Positions 33,130 to 46,322 are shown, counted from the first letter of the stretch. The stretch: DNA of 64,000 nucleotides from Enchytraeus crypticus (GCA_905160935.1 CAJHZI010000440.1:134001-198000), one strand, 5' to 3'. Notes: a model not told the origin generated them from the sequence alone. Translations and numbers: made by a program.

Positions 33130-34237
33130 TCAGGGTACAGATATCTCCATTTGAACTGAAAATCTACGTAAGTGGACACATCTTATAATCAGTGGATCTA
33201 GTCTAATTTCTGGCACATTCATTCTTCCTTTCAGTAACTGAAATCCAGTGAAATAAAATACCAATGTTAATAAAAACAGCAAGCGCAGTCTGCAAACAAT
33301 AAAATTCAAAATATCAATGAAAACATACTTTCGACAAACAGTTTTAATCTTCTTGTTGATGCACTCCAACCGATTGTTTGTCCTGTTACACAGTGTGCCT
33401 CGTCCAGCCTTCAGTGACTCGACAAACTCTTCCCTTATACAGTGCCAGTTCTTCTCAAAGTACCGTATGACTGTGCTGATGCCTGTCGCAAACAGCTGAG
33501 CAACTTTCTCATCATACTTCTGGGCATTCCTGCTATGTACTATCTCCTGTAACATATCTAAACACAACAATCTCTGCTCGCTACGCAAACCCATCCTCTC
33601 ACAGGTAACCTCAGCCTAAATGTTCGCAGCACATGATACAAACAAATAACCAAAGATGCATCAGGCAATTCCTCCCTCAAAACATTCCGCTCTACCATGT
33701 CTTTATCAGTCATTATACACTTTACTTTTTCATAGTCAGGATTAGTGCTCTTAAATAAACTAATCATACTTCGCAAAGTACACTCTCTCTCATCCGCAGC
33801 TAAAAACGTGCAGGCAATCTGACTTTCACCATTACCATCAACAACTATCATCACAAACAGTGGCATTTTTAAATTGTTTAATTTGTATGTAGCATCTACC
33901 ATCAACAATTAAGGAAAGTCACTAAAGACTTTCTGCATTGCTTCATCTTGGTAGTAGATACCTACAAGTTCATTACTGTCAGGGTGAACAATTAATCTAG
34001 CCGTGCTGCCTGGTTGACATTCCAGAAATCTAACAGCAGCAGTTAACTGATTGCCAACTGGTTCCTTACCATGCCAGCGAATGTTAGACAGATCTCGTAA
34101 AAGTACACGTTTGCCTGTTTTTTGTTAAGATACTCTCTTACGAGTTGCTTGTCGGCCCTAAGTGAAAATAATGCCACAGCCTCTTTCCTAGCACTCTCAT
34201 CCAGCATTCTCTGCCGTGGTAAGTGACTGAAAGCAAC
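33130..34237 (-). pseudogene. ZSWIM1/3-like (MULE-transposase-derived) RNase H-like region, broken
   Basis: An exon begins after TTTTTCAG at 34,237. The encoded segments resemble the RNase H-like region of ZSWIM1/3-type proteins, related to MULE transposases: MVDATYKLNNLKMPLFVM, then VVDGNGESQIACTFLAADE, CIMTDKDMVERNVL and SLVICLYHVLRTF. A frameshift near 34,120, an in-frame TAA near 33,910 and another shift near 33,620 interrupt it. It could be a dead transposon or a dead copy of a domesticated gene. Confidence 0.65.
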
Positions 34238-34968
34238 CTGAAAAACATTAAACCTTTCTCAATGACACTCACTCTCTAAAATCTTTTTTCCCTCCTATCT
34301 AGCTGACTTCCAACCCCTCAAAAAAAATCATTCATATGAATGCCCAATTTTAAATTATTGTACCATTTATAATTTAGAAAAGCATAGTTTCAAATATTAG
34401 CAAACTGCTAACGACTTATCATTTCTCGTAAATTAAATTAATGAATTTGTTAAAACTAAAAATTTTTTACTATTTATTCCGGAATTCCAGTGTACACCCA
34501 AAAACTTTCATAAGAATTTAAATAATTCAAAAATAATTTACGCAGTATTGACTATTAAAAGTAATTAACCTTAGACACTATGTGATTGTGGCGATCCATA
34601 ATCTTCGTCAAAATGAGTGACTGGCCATCCTTAGAGATTATAAATCTGAAATGTACCGGACACCCTTGCCGGAAAGTTCTAAAATGTGCATAACAAGACA
34701 CAGAGATACATACTAACAAAACTAGAAAACATACAAAACGCCTAGGCTCCAGAAATTGCTAAAAAATTTCTCTAAAATGAATGGACGAGATTGCAAGGGA
34801 CTGACAGATGATACAGTATAAGACAGACTGGAGTGGAGAAGATCTATTCATATCCCGACTCTTGTTAAACTGGGATTAAAAGGGAATGACGATGCCGATA
34901 TTCTTACATCACATAAGAATAAACTTCAAAAGTCTTGTCAAAAAATTCTGTGTCAATGTACATACAAC
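34238..34968. other. Intron-like region with a short retroposon 3' end
   Basis: It separates two exons of the ZSWIM-like gene. At 34,830-34,895 a segment (TATCCCGACTCTTGTTAAAC, then GATG-type repeats) matches the short retroposon inserted at 63,447-63,538, so it is another truncated copy. Confidence 0.55.
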
Positions 34969-35754
34969 TTACCTAAGATTTGATCTAGCTCCTGTAGATC
35001 TAGACTTATACTTTCGACCACCGTGAATGCAAGAATAAGTCACACTGCAATACTTCAAGTCAGTGGGCACTAACTTCCTGCTATGACATTTGGAACCTGC
35101 CTTGGATTTGAGAGTACAACATCTAGAAATATGCAGTGTGACCTGATGAAGTGTCTCAGCCTCCTTCATCCTCATCTTTACCTCCTCATATGATGCAAAT
35201 CGCTCACCTACACTCAATTCTTTAATATGTACTTCAGTTACATTCGCTCCACTAGGCACCTCACTTACATTCACATCATCAACAATTTCAGTTACATTAA
35301 CACCATCACTTATTTCAGTTACATTCACATCAGCAACAATTTCAGTTACATTCACATCATCAACAATTGCAGTTACATTCACATCATCAACCATTTCAGT
35401 TACACTGACATCACCAATCACTGCAGTTGTATTCACATTACCTAGAACTGGAACCACATTAACACTATCTCGCACCGGAGCATCACACGTCACATCCTGA
35501 TTTGAATTTACATTCACTCCAGCATTCCCAGTTGCATTCACACAAACATTTGACGTGTGAAAAGCTTCAACATGGCGCTTATAATTATACTTATTAGCAA
35601 ACTGCTTACTGCAAATGCTACACCAATATCTTACGCTATCGCTCTTGCTAGATGGCAAAAGAAGGTGAAAAGCTTTAACATGACAATTATAATTGGACTG
35701 AGAAGCGAAATGCTTACTACCAATATTACACCAATATCGAATGTTATTGCTCAT
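34969..35754 (-). CDS. N-terminal exon of ZSWIM-like gene with C2H2 fingers
   Basis: The ATG is at 35,754. Two finger-like repeats follow: the first is degenerate (YWCNIGSKHF, second Cys lost), the second complete (YWCSICSKQF...RHVEAFH). Then come about nine Asn-Val-Thr-rich repeats of the type DDVNVTEIV and an end typical of the N-terminal domain of ZSWIM1/3-type proteins (FASYEEVKMRM, KYCSVTYSCIHGGRKYKSR). A donor TTAG|GTAAGT at 34,973 ends the exon; the listed 34,969 is the stop of the read-through frame. The downstream exon is broken, so the gene is probably dead or very young in decay. Confidence 0.6.
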   Translation of the reverse strand: MSNNIRYWCNIGSKHFASQSNYNCHVKAFHLLLPSSKSDSVRYWCSICSKQFANKYNYKRHVEAFHTSNVCVNATGNAGVNVNSNQDVTCDAPVRDSVNVVPVLGNVNTTAVIGDVSVTEMVDDVNVTAIVDDVNVTEIVADVNVTEISDGVNVTEIVDDVNVSEVPSGANVTEVHIKELSVGERFASYEEVKMRMKEAETLHQVTLHISRCCTLKSKAGSKCHSRKLVPTDLKYCSVTYSCIHGGRKYKSRSTGARSNLR

Positions 35755-35814
35755 GCTTCAGAACAAATGGAATGCCTAAAATGTCACACTACTCTTGGAT
35801 TTGGTGTTAGATAA

Positions 35815-36569
<755 letters not shown>

Positions 36570-36752
36570 TTAGCTATAGGGTAAAATATAACAAGTATTT
36601 TTAAGAAGCCAAAAAGAAGCTAAAAGCAACTACAATATGTACAACACTATTGTATATAACAATATGTATAACACTATTGTATATAACAATATGTATAACA
36701 CTAACAATATGTACTCCATCTTGTATATAACAATACGGAGTGGAATATTAAC

Positions 36753-36943
36753 CTCAATAGGTTCTCCAGGCAGATATGGAGGTTGCGAGTGGAACCTGAA
36801 GACTCGATCACATTTATCCAGGATGCAGTAATAGAATCCATCCAAACTGGTCACACCCTTCACTCCAGTACCTCTGTGGAATGGAAGCTCTAGAACCGTC
36901 TCCATAGTGGCTTCAATCCTGTCAGCACCAAAGAGCGGATTGG
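36753..36943 (-). CDS. Exon of 'DGFYY' family gene, spacer paralogue
   Basis: A 191-bp exon lies between acceptor CTGTTTCCAG and donor GAG|GTTAAT. It encodes a core (GVTSLDGFYYCI, RFHSQPPYLPGEPIE) clearly related to the arm exons at 19,364 and 63,239, ending at the same point and phase. It is longer at the 5' side. No flanking exons were identified. Function is unknown. Confidence 0.5.
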
Positions 36944-37005
36944 CTGGAAACAGACAAACAAAAAATTAAAGCGATTGCATAGGCCTACATGAAGATGACC
37001 AGTAC

Positions 37006-37133
37006 ACGTGAAGGGGTTCACTAATCACACATGAAGGTTCACCAAGTACATGTGAAGGGTTCACTAAGTACACGTGAAGGTTCACTAAGTACATGTGAAG
37101 GGTTCACTAAGTACACTTGAAGGTTCACTAAGT
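37006..37133 (+). repeat. Tandem repeats, ~21-bp unit
   Basis: Alternating units of GTGAAGGTTCACTAAGTACA and GTGAAGGGTTCACTAAGTAC type, about six copies. Each unit contains a GTGAA/TTCAC inverted pair. Confidence 0.85.
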
Positions 37134-37159
37134 AAACAACGATCACCAACTGCAAATAT

Positions 37160-37266
37160 TGCATGACGTATGCATGACGTATGCACGCCGTATGCACGAC
37201 GTATGAACAACGTATGCATGACGAATGCACGACGTATGCACGACGTAGGAACGACGTATGCACGAC
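37160..37266 (+). repeat. Tandem repeats, ~10-bp unit
   Basis: About ten units close to GTATGCACGAC, with variants GCATGACGTA and GAACGACGTA. Confidence 0.85.
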
Positions 37267-37359
37267 GGGCCTGCGTCGTGCATACCCCCCTCCCTATCCC
37301 TATAACGCCCTTAAAACATATCTACACCTAGAAATTGCATAGAAATAATGAAAATATAG

Positions 37360-37430
37360 TTTTAAAATTTTTCGTCGGGCCTAAGGGGGGGCCCGGACCC
37401 CCTGACCCCCCCTGGATCCGCCACTGTATG
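37360..37430. mobile_element. Possible DNA transposon terminal fragment
   Basis: CTAAGGGGGGGCCCGGACCC and CCTGGATCCGCCACTG resemble the GC-rich ends of interspersed DNA transposons. The partner end was not found. Confidence 0.3.
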
Positions 37431-37664
37431 CTGCTATATAGGAAAGGTAATTAATCCATCTAACTGAAGAAGGCTTCGGCAAACTACCTCAGAAGCTATA
37501 CTTTTCTCATGCTATAGGCTACATAAGGTAGGCCTATGGATAAGGCATAGACTTGGTGAAGGGATTAACTTGTTGAGCTAATGAGTGCTCTTATGGAGCG
37601 AGAAAACAGACTTTGAGTACGAATATGTACCTTGAACCTGTCACTTGGCAGTGCACTGAAGAAG
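37431..37664 (+). mobile_element. SINE family A copy, 5'-truncated
   Basis: It runs from GGTAATTAATCCATCTAACTG to CAGTGCACTGAAGAAG. Confidence 0.75.
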
Positions 37665-38048
37665 ATTTAGGAAAGCAAAGCCTGCCGTACTTAATTCAAA
37701 TTGAACCTTTATGAAGAGTGGATGCAGGATCGAGTACCACAAGTATGCACGAATATTGTGTTAGCATGTAAATGTAACCATTGAATATTTCTCAGCCGTA
37801 TCAATCACCTAATTAAATAAGAAATTAAATTAAATTAAATTAATAATAATAATAATAAAGGTTTAGGCTAACGAACATTTCCTCATCCAGGGATAATGTC
37901 AGGGACGTCATCGCACTAAAATAAGTTAATAAAATTAAAATTAAATAACATAATGAAAGAAAATAATAATTAATATACATTAGAATAGCTTAAATTTCTA
38001 AAATCAAATGACTAAAATAGGTATTGAATGATTAATAATTAAATAAGT

Positions 38049-38090
<42 letters not shown>
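38049..38090. repeat. (CT)n microsatellite
   Basis: About 40 bp of CT repeats followed by a SINE-A-like TTAGTGCATTGCC stub. Confidence 0.95.
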
Positions 38091-38093
<3 letters not shown>

Positions 38094-39311
38094 GTGCATT
38101 GCCTACTGAGAGGTTCAAAGTATTTAACGCCTCCACTCTTCTCTGTCTTCCGCCTTCCTCTTCATGTTTACAAGTGAGTGGGTCATTAAATCGTCTAACA
38201 TATATAATCTCGGCTAAAATATTTTATTATCTATTTTTACTTTTACTTGAACGAATTGGTATTTAAGCGTTTGCTAATGCAGTGCTGCATTTTGTTTCAT
38301 GGTTGTGGTAGGATTACAGTTAGGATTATGGCTAGGAGATGTACAAGTTTTACGAGCATTGTTGTTGGTATTGACAAATGAGGTCGGTATCTAATGACCA
38401 GTTTTTTTCTTTGGGAATTTACACTGGTTTTTACGCTGTTTATTACACTGAAATTTTTGCATGGCCTAATTTTTTTGAATGGCGTGCGATACTTATAATT
38501 TTATGCCAGAAATTACAAACAAAATTGACTTAACACCGACAAACTGCAAAATCTTTTCATTGGGATTAAGCAAGTATTATCAAATATTCTATATGATACT
38601 ATTTAATATCTTGAGTTACTATTAATGCATAGAATATTAGAAATTTAAAACTAATTTGCACCCGGAACTATAGTGAATTTACATTTCTAAGATTAACAAC
38701 TCTCAATCGGATACAATATTTTAAAAAATTTCTTATTTAGATGGTCGGATTTAAATTTAATGTTTGTAGTCGATATTATCTTATGTTAAGCCTAAGATAG
38801 CTTGTATTATAATTTAAGGTATTATATGCTTAACAGCCTACAGGATATAAAATCCTATAATTAGGCCTGCTTCGTGTTACTAGGGTTATATTGGGTTGGG
38901 GTTTTTACCAGAGTTGGGGTTCGACCTATATGGCAGATATGCAACCCCCTGCTAAAGTTTTAACCCCATCAATCAATCAATGAATAAGAATTTAGAGTCC
39001 GGTACCTCGCCATAAGGCAATGTCATGTACGTCAATGTCTTAACCTCTCCAAGGACAAATCCCTGATGACCCTGGCAAACCTTTGACCCTATAACCACCA
39101 CCTTGGAAAAATGTAACAAATACAACCATGCCTGTTTCGTGATGGGCTAGCATGTTTAGGGACTTAAGCCTAATTATTATTAATCTTTTATTAATGAAAT
39201 GGTTACAAATGTGGGGTTTATAATTTAATGTAGTCTATCTAGTTTGCATAGATACATGCTAGGTAATTCACTTTGGCTAATAATCCTAAAATTGGGATCT
39301 CTCTCTGTCTC

Positions 39312-39588
39312 TCTCTTCAGTGCACTGCCAAGTGGCAGGTTCAAGGTACATATTCATACTCAAATTCTGCCTTCTCGCTCCATAAGAGCAATCCTTCGAT
39401 CAACAAGTTAATCCCTTCACAAAGTCTATGCCGTATCCATACCTTATGTAGCCTATAGCTTTTGAAAAGTATGGCTTTTGAGGTGGTTTCCAATTGCCTT
39501 CCTCAGTTAGATGGATTAATTACCATTTTATCCTAGTGGAAAATATTTCATGGTAAGGTGCGTTCCCTCTTACTATCCTCAGCTCATG

Positions 39589-39590
<2 letters not shown>
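39312..39590 (-). mobile_element. SINE family A copy, mirror of 26,158
   Basis: It is the reverse complement of the left-arm copy with matching truncation point and adjoining (AT)n at 39,591-39,675. Confidence 0.8.
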
Positions 39591-39650
<60 letters not shown>

Positions 39651-39675
39651 ATTATATATATGTATATATATATAT
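39591..39675. repeat. (AT)n microsatellite
   Basis: Mirror of 26,075-26,157. Confidence 0.95.
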
Positions 39676-40630
39676 ACATGCATAAGCCTATATATAATTC
39701 TTTCAGTGCATATAAATCATGATATCTATGGGGTATGCAAAAATATTTATACACAAAAATGTTTTGTCAATATTCCAGAAATGAATATTAAAAATAATAT
39801 TGAAATTATGTATTAACTTTGTGGAAAACTGCAAATCACAGAAGCAGTTAAAAATCGATGTGTTTTCTGATAGCATTATTAATCTGGATATATTTTGTAT
39901 TCTCTAATTTCAGATTTGACAATGAACTGTACTGTTGAACAGCTTCAATGGATGTGACTATTATGTTGGCCTACTTACAGGGATTTAGAATTTTGTGACA
40001 TTATTGAATATAAAATGCTGATATTATAGCCTAACTAGTGGAAACATTGCTGGAATCATGCTGATACCTCTTCCGTTGTATTGATGTGCATCTTTCAAAC
40101 TTAAGCCAGTAGGGAATGACATTTTTTTTCAACTAAATACAGTATTATAGATATACTGAAGGGTATGCTGTCTGTAACGATAAAAAAAAAAATAAAGTTC
40201 AGTAAGTTTTAACTGGCAGTTAATTCGTTCCATTAATTATAACTGGGCTGAACCGGTGGCTTGTTGGCAAGTTGTTGATCTGTAGGTTCAAGGCTCAAAA
40301 TCAGTGCTTCTCCTCTATGGTATGCAAGCGAGCAGGAAGCTGAGGTTTAACTCTACTTTATTAAACATTCAGAGTTTCTAGTGAATATCAGAAGCTCTAG
40401 CTTTCGTAAATTATCTTTATGAGAAAACCAAATTCCTGAAAGATTAAATTTCTGACTGGAAGAACTTTGCATTAGGCTTATTGTACATGCACCACGGAAC
40501 CTGTTGTAAACATAGCGGATCGACAGGATGACTATAGTACGTGTAGAGTAGTATAGAAACGTTGGTGGTTAATCACTGGTTATAAACGTCCACTTGAAGA
40601 CTGAACTGTGAACCATACAGCTATTTGAAT

Positions 40631-43600
40631 ATGTCAAATCCATTGCAGAAATATTTTCAGTTCCTGTCAGAGCGTTTGGACTGCTCAAGCGAATTTCTCG
40701 ATTATCTGGTGGAAGGAGAAGTGCTGAGCGATCGTCAATGTTATTCAATTGAGCAGCTGCAGAACAACTATTACGAGCAGAATGAGCATCTTCTGGATTT
40801 GCTTAATCGACGCCTGACGAAATATGTCTCTCCGGATGAAGTTGAAAATATGTTGGCAGCTCTTGTATACAGTGGACAAGAGCATCTGGAACAGTATATA
40901 CGTGATCAAAAAGGTACTAAATCTCAGAGACCTATACAAGTACAATATTAATAATTCTACGACAAATATATAGTCCAATTTATATTATGTAAACATAACA
41001 TATTAATGCATTATATAGTAGGGTAAACAGGATAGTTTCTCATGAAATGACGCCCCTGCCCAGTAAATGTTAGTCAAAGCTGAGGAAAGTATAGGGGGCC
41101 CATCTAGTTATAAGCAGAATCCCCACAGAAAATGGTATCTAACAAAGTAATCCTTTCAATTTGAAATGACCTGACTAACGTACACTTCATCAAGGTCAAG
41201 AGGTTCTCTCTGAAGATACAGGGTTCTCGCCTACCCTATCCTGGAATCTAATTTGTAATCTCTGGCTTCTATTTTCCTCTCCTCTCTGGCTGGAGCCCGT
41301 GGCGATGTTGGTATGTCGCGGATCACTCTATGCGTGGTTTAAATCCTGGGCTCACCCGTCACTGATATCTCTTTTTATAGTGAGGAAACTGACGTTAATA
41401 TCAGCTTTTACTTTTTTATTTTATGTAGGTACTAGTGACGATGAAATAGAACAGAATCAGAGCGGATGTCCCAATTCGCCGCTCTCTTCCTCTCAGATAA
41501 CCCAGATCAGCAGACTGAGAGCTCATCTCTGTGCTGAAGATCGTCTACTCTGCTCAACAGACCTCCTTACTAAGTTAATGCAGGAAAGATGCATAACGAA
41601 AAGTCACGTAGAAAGAGTAAAAGTTGTGAGCTTGAAATCTCGCCAAAGTCGCTTGCTATTGGATTTGCTTAAGAGAAGATATGTTGAAGCGCTGCGTAAA
41701 ACGGTGGACGTGCTCTATCTGTTGGGACAGAATGAGGCTGCTGATAAAATAAAAAACATAAATATTGCATGTACGTATGCTTTATTGCTTTCTTTTACTT
41801 CTGACTTAAAGTATGTTTCAATTTTGACTTTATCAGTAAATCTGTGTTATCGAGGTTTTGATATAGTTGATGGTGATGAGATATGGCTTTTATCGATTCA
41901 ATAGAAGGAATATCTCATCACTGTTGTTGATGTTGGACAAACTGACTACATGTCTCTGTAGATCAGATGCTTGGTCCTCTCCCGACATCGAGTGGCAACA
42001 ATTAGTCAACTCAAACACCTTGATAATATCCTCCACTTATTCTGTAATTCTATTTAGTATGACTTGGCCTGATAAGCTTAATAGACTTACCCCCGTCGAA
42101 TTATTGCACTCTTGCCTGTCTCATTTCTTATGGATTGGAATAATGACTGCTTTTGTCCAATCTATCGGCTTTCCGTCATTCATCCATGCTGATTCAGTTA
42201 CTCTATGAAGCTACTTCACTGTATGTTGGAACTGCTACAAAACACTCCCATGTTTTGTAGCAGTTCTACTGATGTCATCCAAATTCCTAAAGATTTAATT
42301 TTTTCATTTGTTGAAGAATAAACTTAATAACTGAATAAGTACACTAACTCAGAAGCAGTATTTTTTCCAAACTATACGTTAAGGTGTGGACAAGACATAT
42401 CCCATTGTGAATAAATTTACTTGTTGATCAGTGTATCCACTGAGTGGTGCTGTCTGCAGAACATGAAAGCCAATTGTGAGTAGGAATATGTATCGCAGAC
42501 TTGTCCTTGGCAGACATACCCTAGGAAGAGAATATTGTTGACGTATTGTAGCACTTGTAGTATACTCTTCTTTTTTTGAATCCCGATACTTGGAGGTTAT
42601 CTATGTATATTAGGAAGTGATAAATAGTATCTTTATCTAGTCGTTCTCTAATTATAAAACTTAACGTGATTCGATACTAAACTTATTTGATACTTATAGA
42701 CATTGCGCAAGTACACGTGACTTTTCGCAATGATTCAAATACGAGCGGTAGTCATGGAAGTTCTTCTTATGACAAAAGTCAAGGAGATTCCAGACACCCA
42801 CCTCCTTCTCAAGACCGAGGCGACGAATCTGGTGGACTTTCAGAGACGGTTTCTGGCAGAGGAAATATTCCTCTTGGATCTACTGCTGCTGTTAATCAGT
42901 CCTTAAGCCATGGAGATTCGGAAGATCGTTTAGCTGCTTGTGATATGTCCCTCGAAACTCATGGCATTAGGAAGTCTGATTTGGCGTCCTGTAATACGAT
43001 TACTAAATCTGCTGCAATTCTTCCTTCACCTTCAACTTGCACTGGTAACTCACCAAACGAAATCTGTGCCATTAATAAAAATAACAACTGCTGCATAAAA
43101 AGTCAAGACAAAGAGATTATTTCAGAGAAGTATTCACGTAATGGATTCATCAGCGAAAATCAGAAGAATTTGTTAACTCTCTTTAACAATCAGCGCGAAG
43201 AAGGGGCTATGATGGCTGCTGCTGGTGTTGATAACTGCCAAGTACAGTACACAGCAAAATTAAGACTAAATGTCACTGGACCTTCTGTTGTATGCACTGG
43301 TGCTACCAATATTAATTTTGTTAACAACATATTCGATGCTGTAAGAAACACACATCGAAGCAGCTCTTCGGATTGCGATGACGATTCTGTAGAAATTATT
43401 GCACGACAAGGCACTGAAAATAAATCTAATAGATCATACGTTGAAAATGAAGCAAAGAGCGCAGTTTGTACTGAGAATAAGAGTTTGGATGAAATTGAGA
43501 AGGGATTAATTCCGGATTTAAAGAGACGCTGCATGCCGTTCTTTGAAGCCCTGAATAGTGGAAAAGATACAGAACAACTCGCAATGAAATATCCTAATCT

Positions 43601-45913
43601 TTCTAAGCTATCTTGCCTTTATCCCGAATTACTTGAAATCGAGCATGGTCAAAGTATTATTTTCAATTTCTATTGTCAGAATATAAGCTCAATGAGGAAT
43701 CTTATTCAACTTTATGAATCTCAAGTGCTGCAGGAGTTGATCACGTCCTTAATAAGGGATTCTATTCGTGAGTCGAAGGAATATGAAGGTTTAACTGTTG
43801 TCAGTGTGGAAATATACGAGTCTGATTTGGAGGACATGAAGCGATGGTGTGAGAAGCTTGCTCGGAGTGTGGTGCAGGGGCTGCCAGGCATTGATGAAAC
43901 AAGTACTACAGCGAGGGAGATCAGCATTCTTTGTGGGAATTCTTCATCGCTATTGGGTATTTCTGGCGATTGTGGGATAGCAAGCAATAATCAACCGTCC
44001 TCTTCTACTTACGACGAATTGTTTGGTGTGGATATCTCAGTGACTCCATCAATACTACCTGCTATGTTGTCTGAATATTCTTTATCTCCTTCCCCAGTTT
44101 TCTCCACACTAAATGAACCTGATTTTGAGAAATTTACGAATAAATCTGAATCTGACACATTTGAGGACGAAAAAGTGCTAATTAAGTTTGATAGCACGGG
44201 CCTTCCCGAAACGCCCGACCTGTATGACTCATACGACCCTTCCCAGGTATTTTCTTAATGCTTCTATTATTTGCAACAATGCCCAATTCAAAGTGTTACT
44301 TGATGGATTGGAATCGTATTTTCTCTTTTACTGTATAGTTTGAATCAGGTGAACAAGCTGGCCTTGTTCTTTGTTTTCGTTCAGTTATTTTTCCATAAAA
44401 AAATGATGATTCTGGACAATAGAGTGTCTTACGGTAGAAGCAGGTATTTAATTTACGAATCGTTTAATGCTAGTGCTGGAATTAGTAGGAACTCTATTTA
44501 AGTTTATTTTAATTCATTGTGATTGTTCTATGATCTTATGTGTGTATATATTTACATGTGATGCATCTTGATCCTGTCTGTTTTTGATGAATAAAGAAAA
44601 TAATAAAAAAGATGTATAGGACATATATTACGACGAGGAGGATTTGATGAAAGATGTAATAGAAGTAAGAATGTAAGGAGAAAAGAGTTAGAGGAATACC
44701 GAGACAAGGGATGATTTTTATATGACTTAATAATATATTCGTATATAAAAGCTGGTAAAGCTAAGGTTAACGTCAGTTTCCTCACTCGAAAGAAAGAAGA
44801 GAAAGAGATTTAGAGATGAAAAGAAAGGCTGAATGAGCTGCCGGTAGTCAGTGCACTGTAGGAGAGAGATTTTAATATCTTGGTTAAAATGTTATTGTTC
44901 GCTAAGGAAGGAAATTTTATATTAATTTGTTAACTTCACTATCGTTTTATATTTTTTGTTTTACTGTTATTTGTTTTCATATCATTTCGTTTCGTATTTT
45001 TTCGATGTAAGCATATTTGTAATTCTACGTTCATTAAGATATGGGTTTTTGTTGTGTGTTCACTTTTAGGATACGATTGATATTATGCATGAACTGTCGC
45101 TATCGGATAGCCATCAGGAAGGGACTTCGCAGTTGGCAGAGCTTGATAAATCTAGAGGTTTTTTAAATTCAAATTTGATTTCTAGTTTTCAGAATGTCTT
45201 AATAGCGTAGGGGTAACGCCATGAAGTTTTAAACGAGAGATACTGAGGTGAATTGAACTCTCGTGGGTTGGAATCCCAGCCGCGCTGATCTGAGAGTAAA
45301 ATCTCGGACATTCAGTGGACTGGTTACACGTAAAATGGTGTAAATTGCTTAACGGTTTAAAAATGTGGTATTAAAAGTGATAGATATCAACATAGTTGAT
45401 CATTTCACTAAAACGCGTGTTTATTTTAATTTATTTTATGTTGTTTGATATTTAACATGTAGTTAAATATTTGCTTAGGCCTACTGTTTTATTGTTGATT
45501 GATATTTAGTATAGATGAATATTGAATAAATTAGGCACTACAAGAAAATTTGTAATCCTTTTTATGTCTTATGTAGGCTAACTATCAATTCATAATTCTT
45601 AAGCTTAGTAAATTTATCTATCTGTACGACTAAGATGCTCTGGTAGCTGCTGTTTACAACATTTAATTCGTATCTTTAAGGTATTCATGAAGATTCTGTT
45701 ACTGTTGGCACCAAATCAAAGTTTTCTACCTGCGAAGAAAAAGTTGATTATTTTTCACTTCGATCTAAAGTATCTGAAAATAGATCGTCTTCATCCTCAT
45801 CGTCATCTTCGTCGTCATATATTTCCTTGTGGTCAGCAGTGGAAGTAGTAGGATTATTGGGGGGCTGGCACATTATGATTTTTAAGCACAACCTAAGATT
45901 AAAACCTAGCTAA
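40631..45913 (+). CDS. CARD-CARD-(TRADD-N-like) signalling protein, right copy, C-terminus rewritten by Polinton 2
   Basis: Exons: 40,631-40,913, 41,429-41,770, 42,700-44,246, 45,070-45,157 and 45,681 onward, all with GT-AG borders. Exon 1 encodes CARD 1 (residues ~1-94) and exon 2 CARD 2 (~95-208). Exon 3 has a Ser/Asn-rich region and a TRADD-N-like segment (~520-600). Exon 5 has a 12-residue Ser-rich run and a normal end now displaced to 60,678-60,732. Without the insertion the exons sum to 2,478 nt, exactly 826 codons. With Polinton 2 the frame runs into its terminal repeat and stops at 45,911, replacing about 18 residues with about 23 encoded by the repeat. Likely an apoptosis or innate immunity adaptor; domain calls are by pattern only. 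The gene would also lack its own polyadenylation site unless one is supplied by the element. Confidence 0.72.
41890..42210 (-). mobile_element. LINE reverse transcriptase fragment in intron, mirror copy
   Basis: Reverse complement of 23,521-23,840 with the same decayed RT stretch. Confidence 0.6.
42229..42266. repeat. Near-perfect hairpin in intron 2
   Basis: Mirror of 23,464-23,501; one mismatch in the stem. Confidence 0.8.
44259..45069. other. Intron 3 of right CARD gene
   Basis: Between donor CAG|GTATTT and acceptor CTTTTAG. At about 44,846-44,872 there is a short SINE A 3' stub (CAGTGCACTGTAGGAG). Similarity to the left arm ends at about 44,715. Confidence 0.6.
45196..45425 (+). mobile_element. 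tRNA-derived SINE family B, copy 3
   Basis: In intron 4 of the CARD gene. It has the same A-box, B-box (GGGTTGGAATCCC), body and TTGATCATTTCA end as the spacer copies. Confidence 0.7.
45838..45843 (+). repeat. Target site duplication of Polinton 2, left copy
   Basis: AGTGGA, repeated at 60,672-60,677. Removing the element and one copy restores the coding frame of the CARD gene exon. Confidence 0.93.
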
Positions 45914-46322
45914 ATTTCCTTTTTAGCCTTGCCCTGCCTTGATTAAGCATACTGAGATGAACGTTAATCATTTCAAGCATAGAATAGCCTTAAAACATAG
46001 CTAAATTCTATTTTAGCCTTGATGCATAAATGTTCCATGAATATTAAGCACAGACATGCCTTGAGTCTTGCTCATTTCTATTTTCTGCCTTAAAATTTAC
46101 ACCATTACAATTGAAGCATAGCCTTGCCTATCAATAATCTAACACACAAGCGTAAAATCAAGCACGCCCACAGCTCACGAGGACAAAAACGATTTCAATT
46201 CACATCATTTCATCCACAAGGCAGAGACAAAATGATTTTAACAGGCATCTTTAGCCTTGATACCTAAGCTTATATCTATATTAGCCTTGTCATCAACGTA
46301 TGTACTGAAAGTATGATAACCA
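45844..46322 (+). repeat. Left terminal inverted repeat of Polinton 2
   Basis: 479 bp, pairing with 60,188-60,671 with few differences and small indels. TAGCCTTG or TAGCCTTA occurs six times, a possible binding-site array. The first 70 bp are read as the new C-terminus of the host gene. Confidence 0.93.

Noticed and set aside
37006-37266. Regular repeats as a CRISPR array
   Set aside because: Units are adjacent without unique spacers, in a eukaryotic context.
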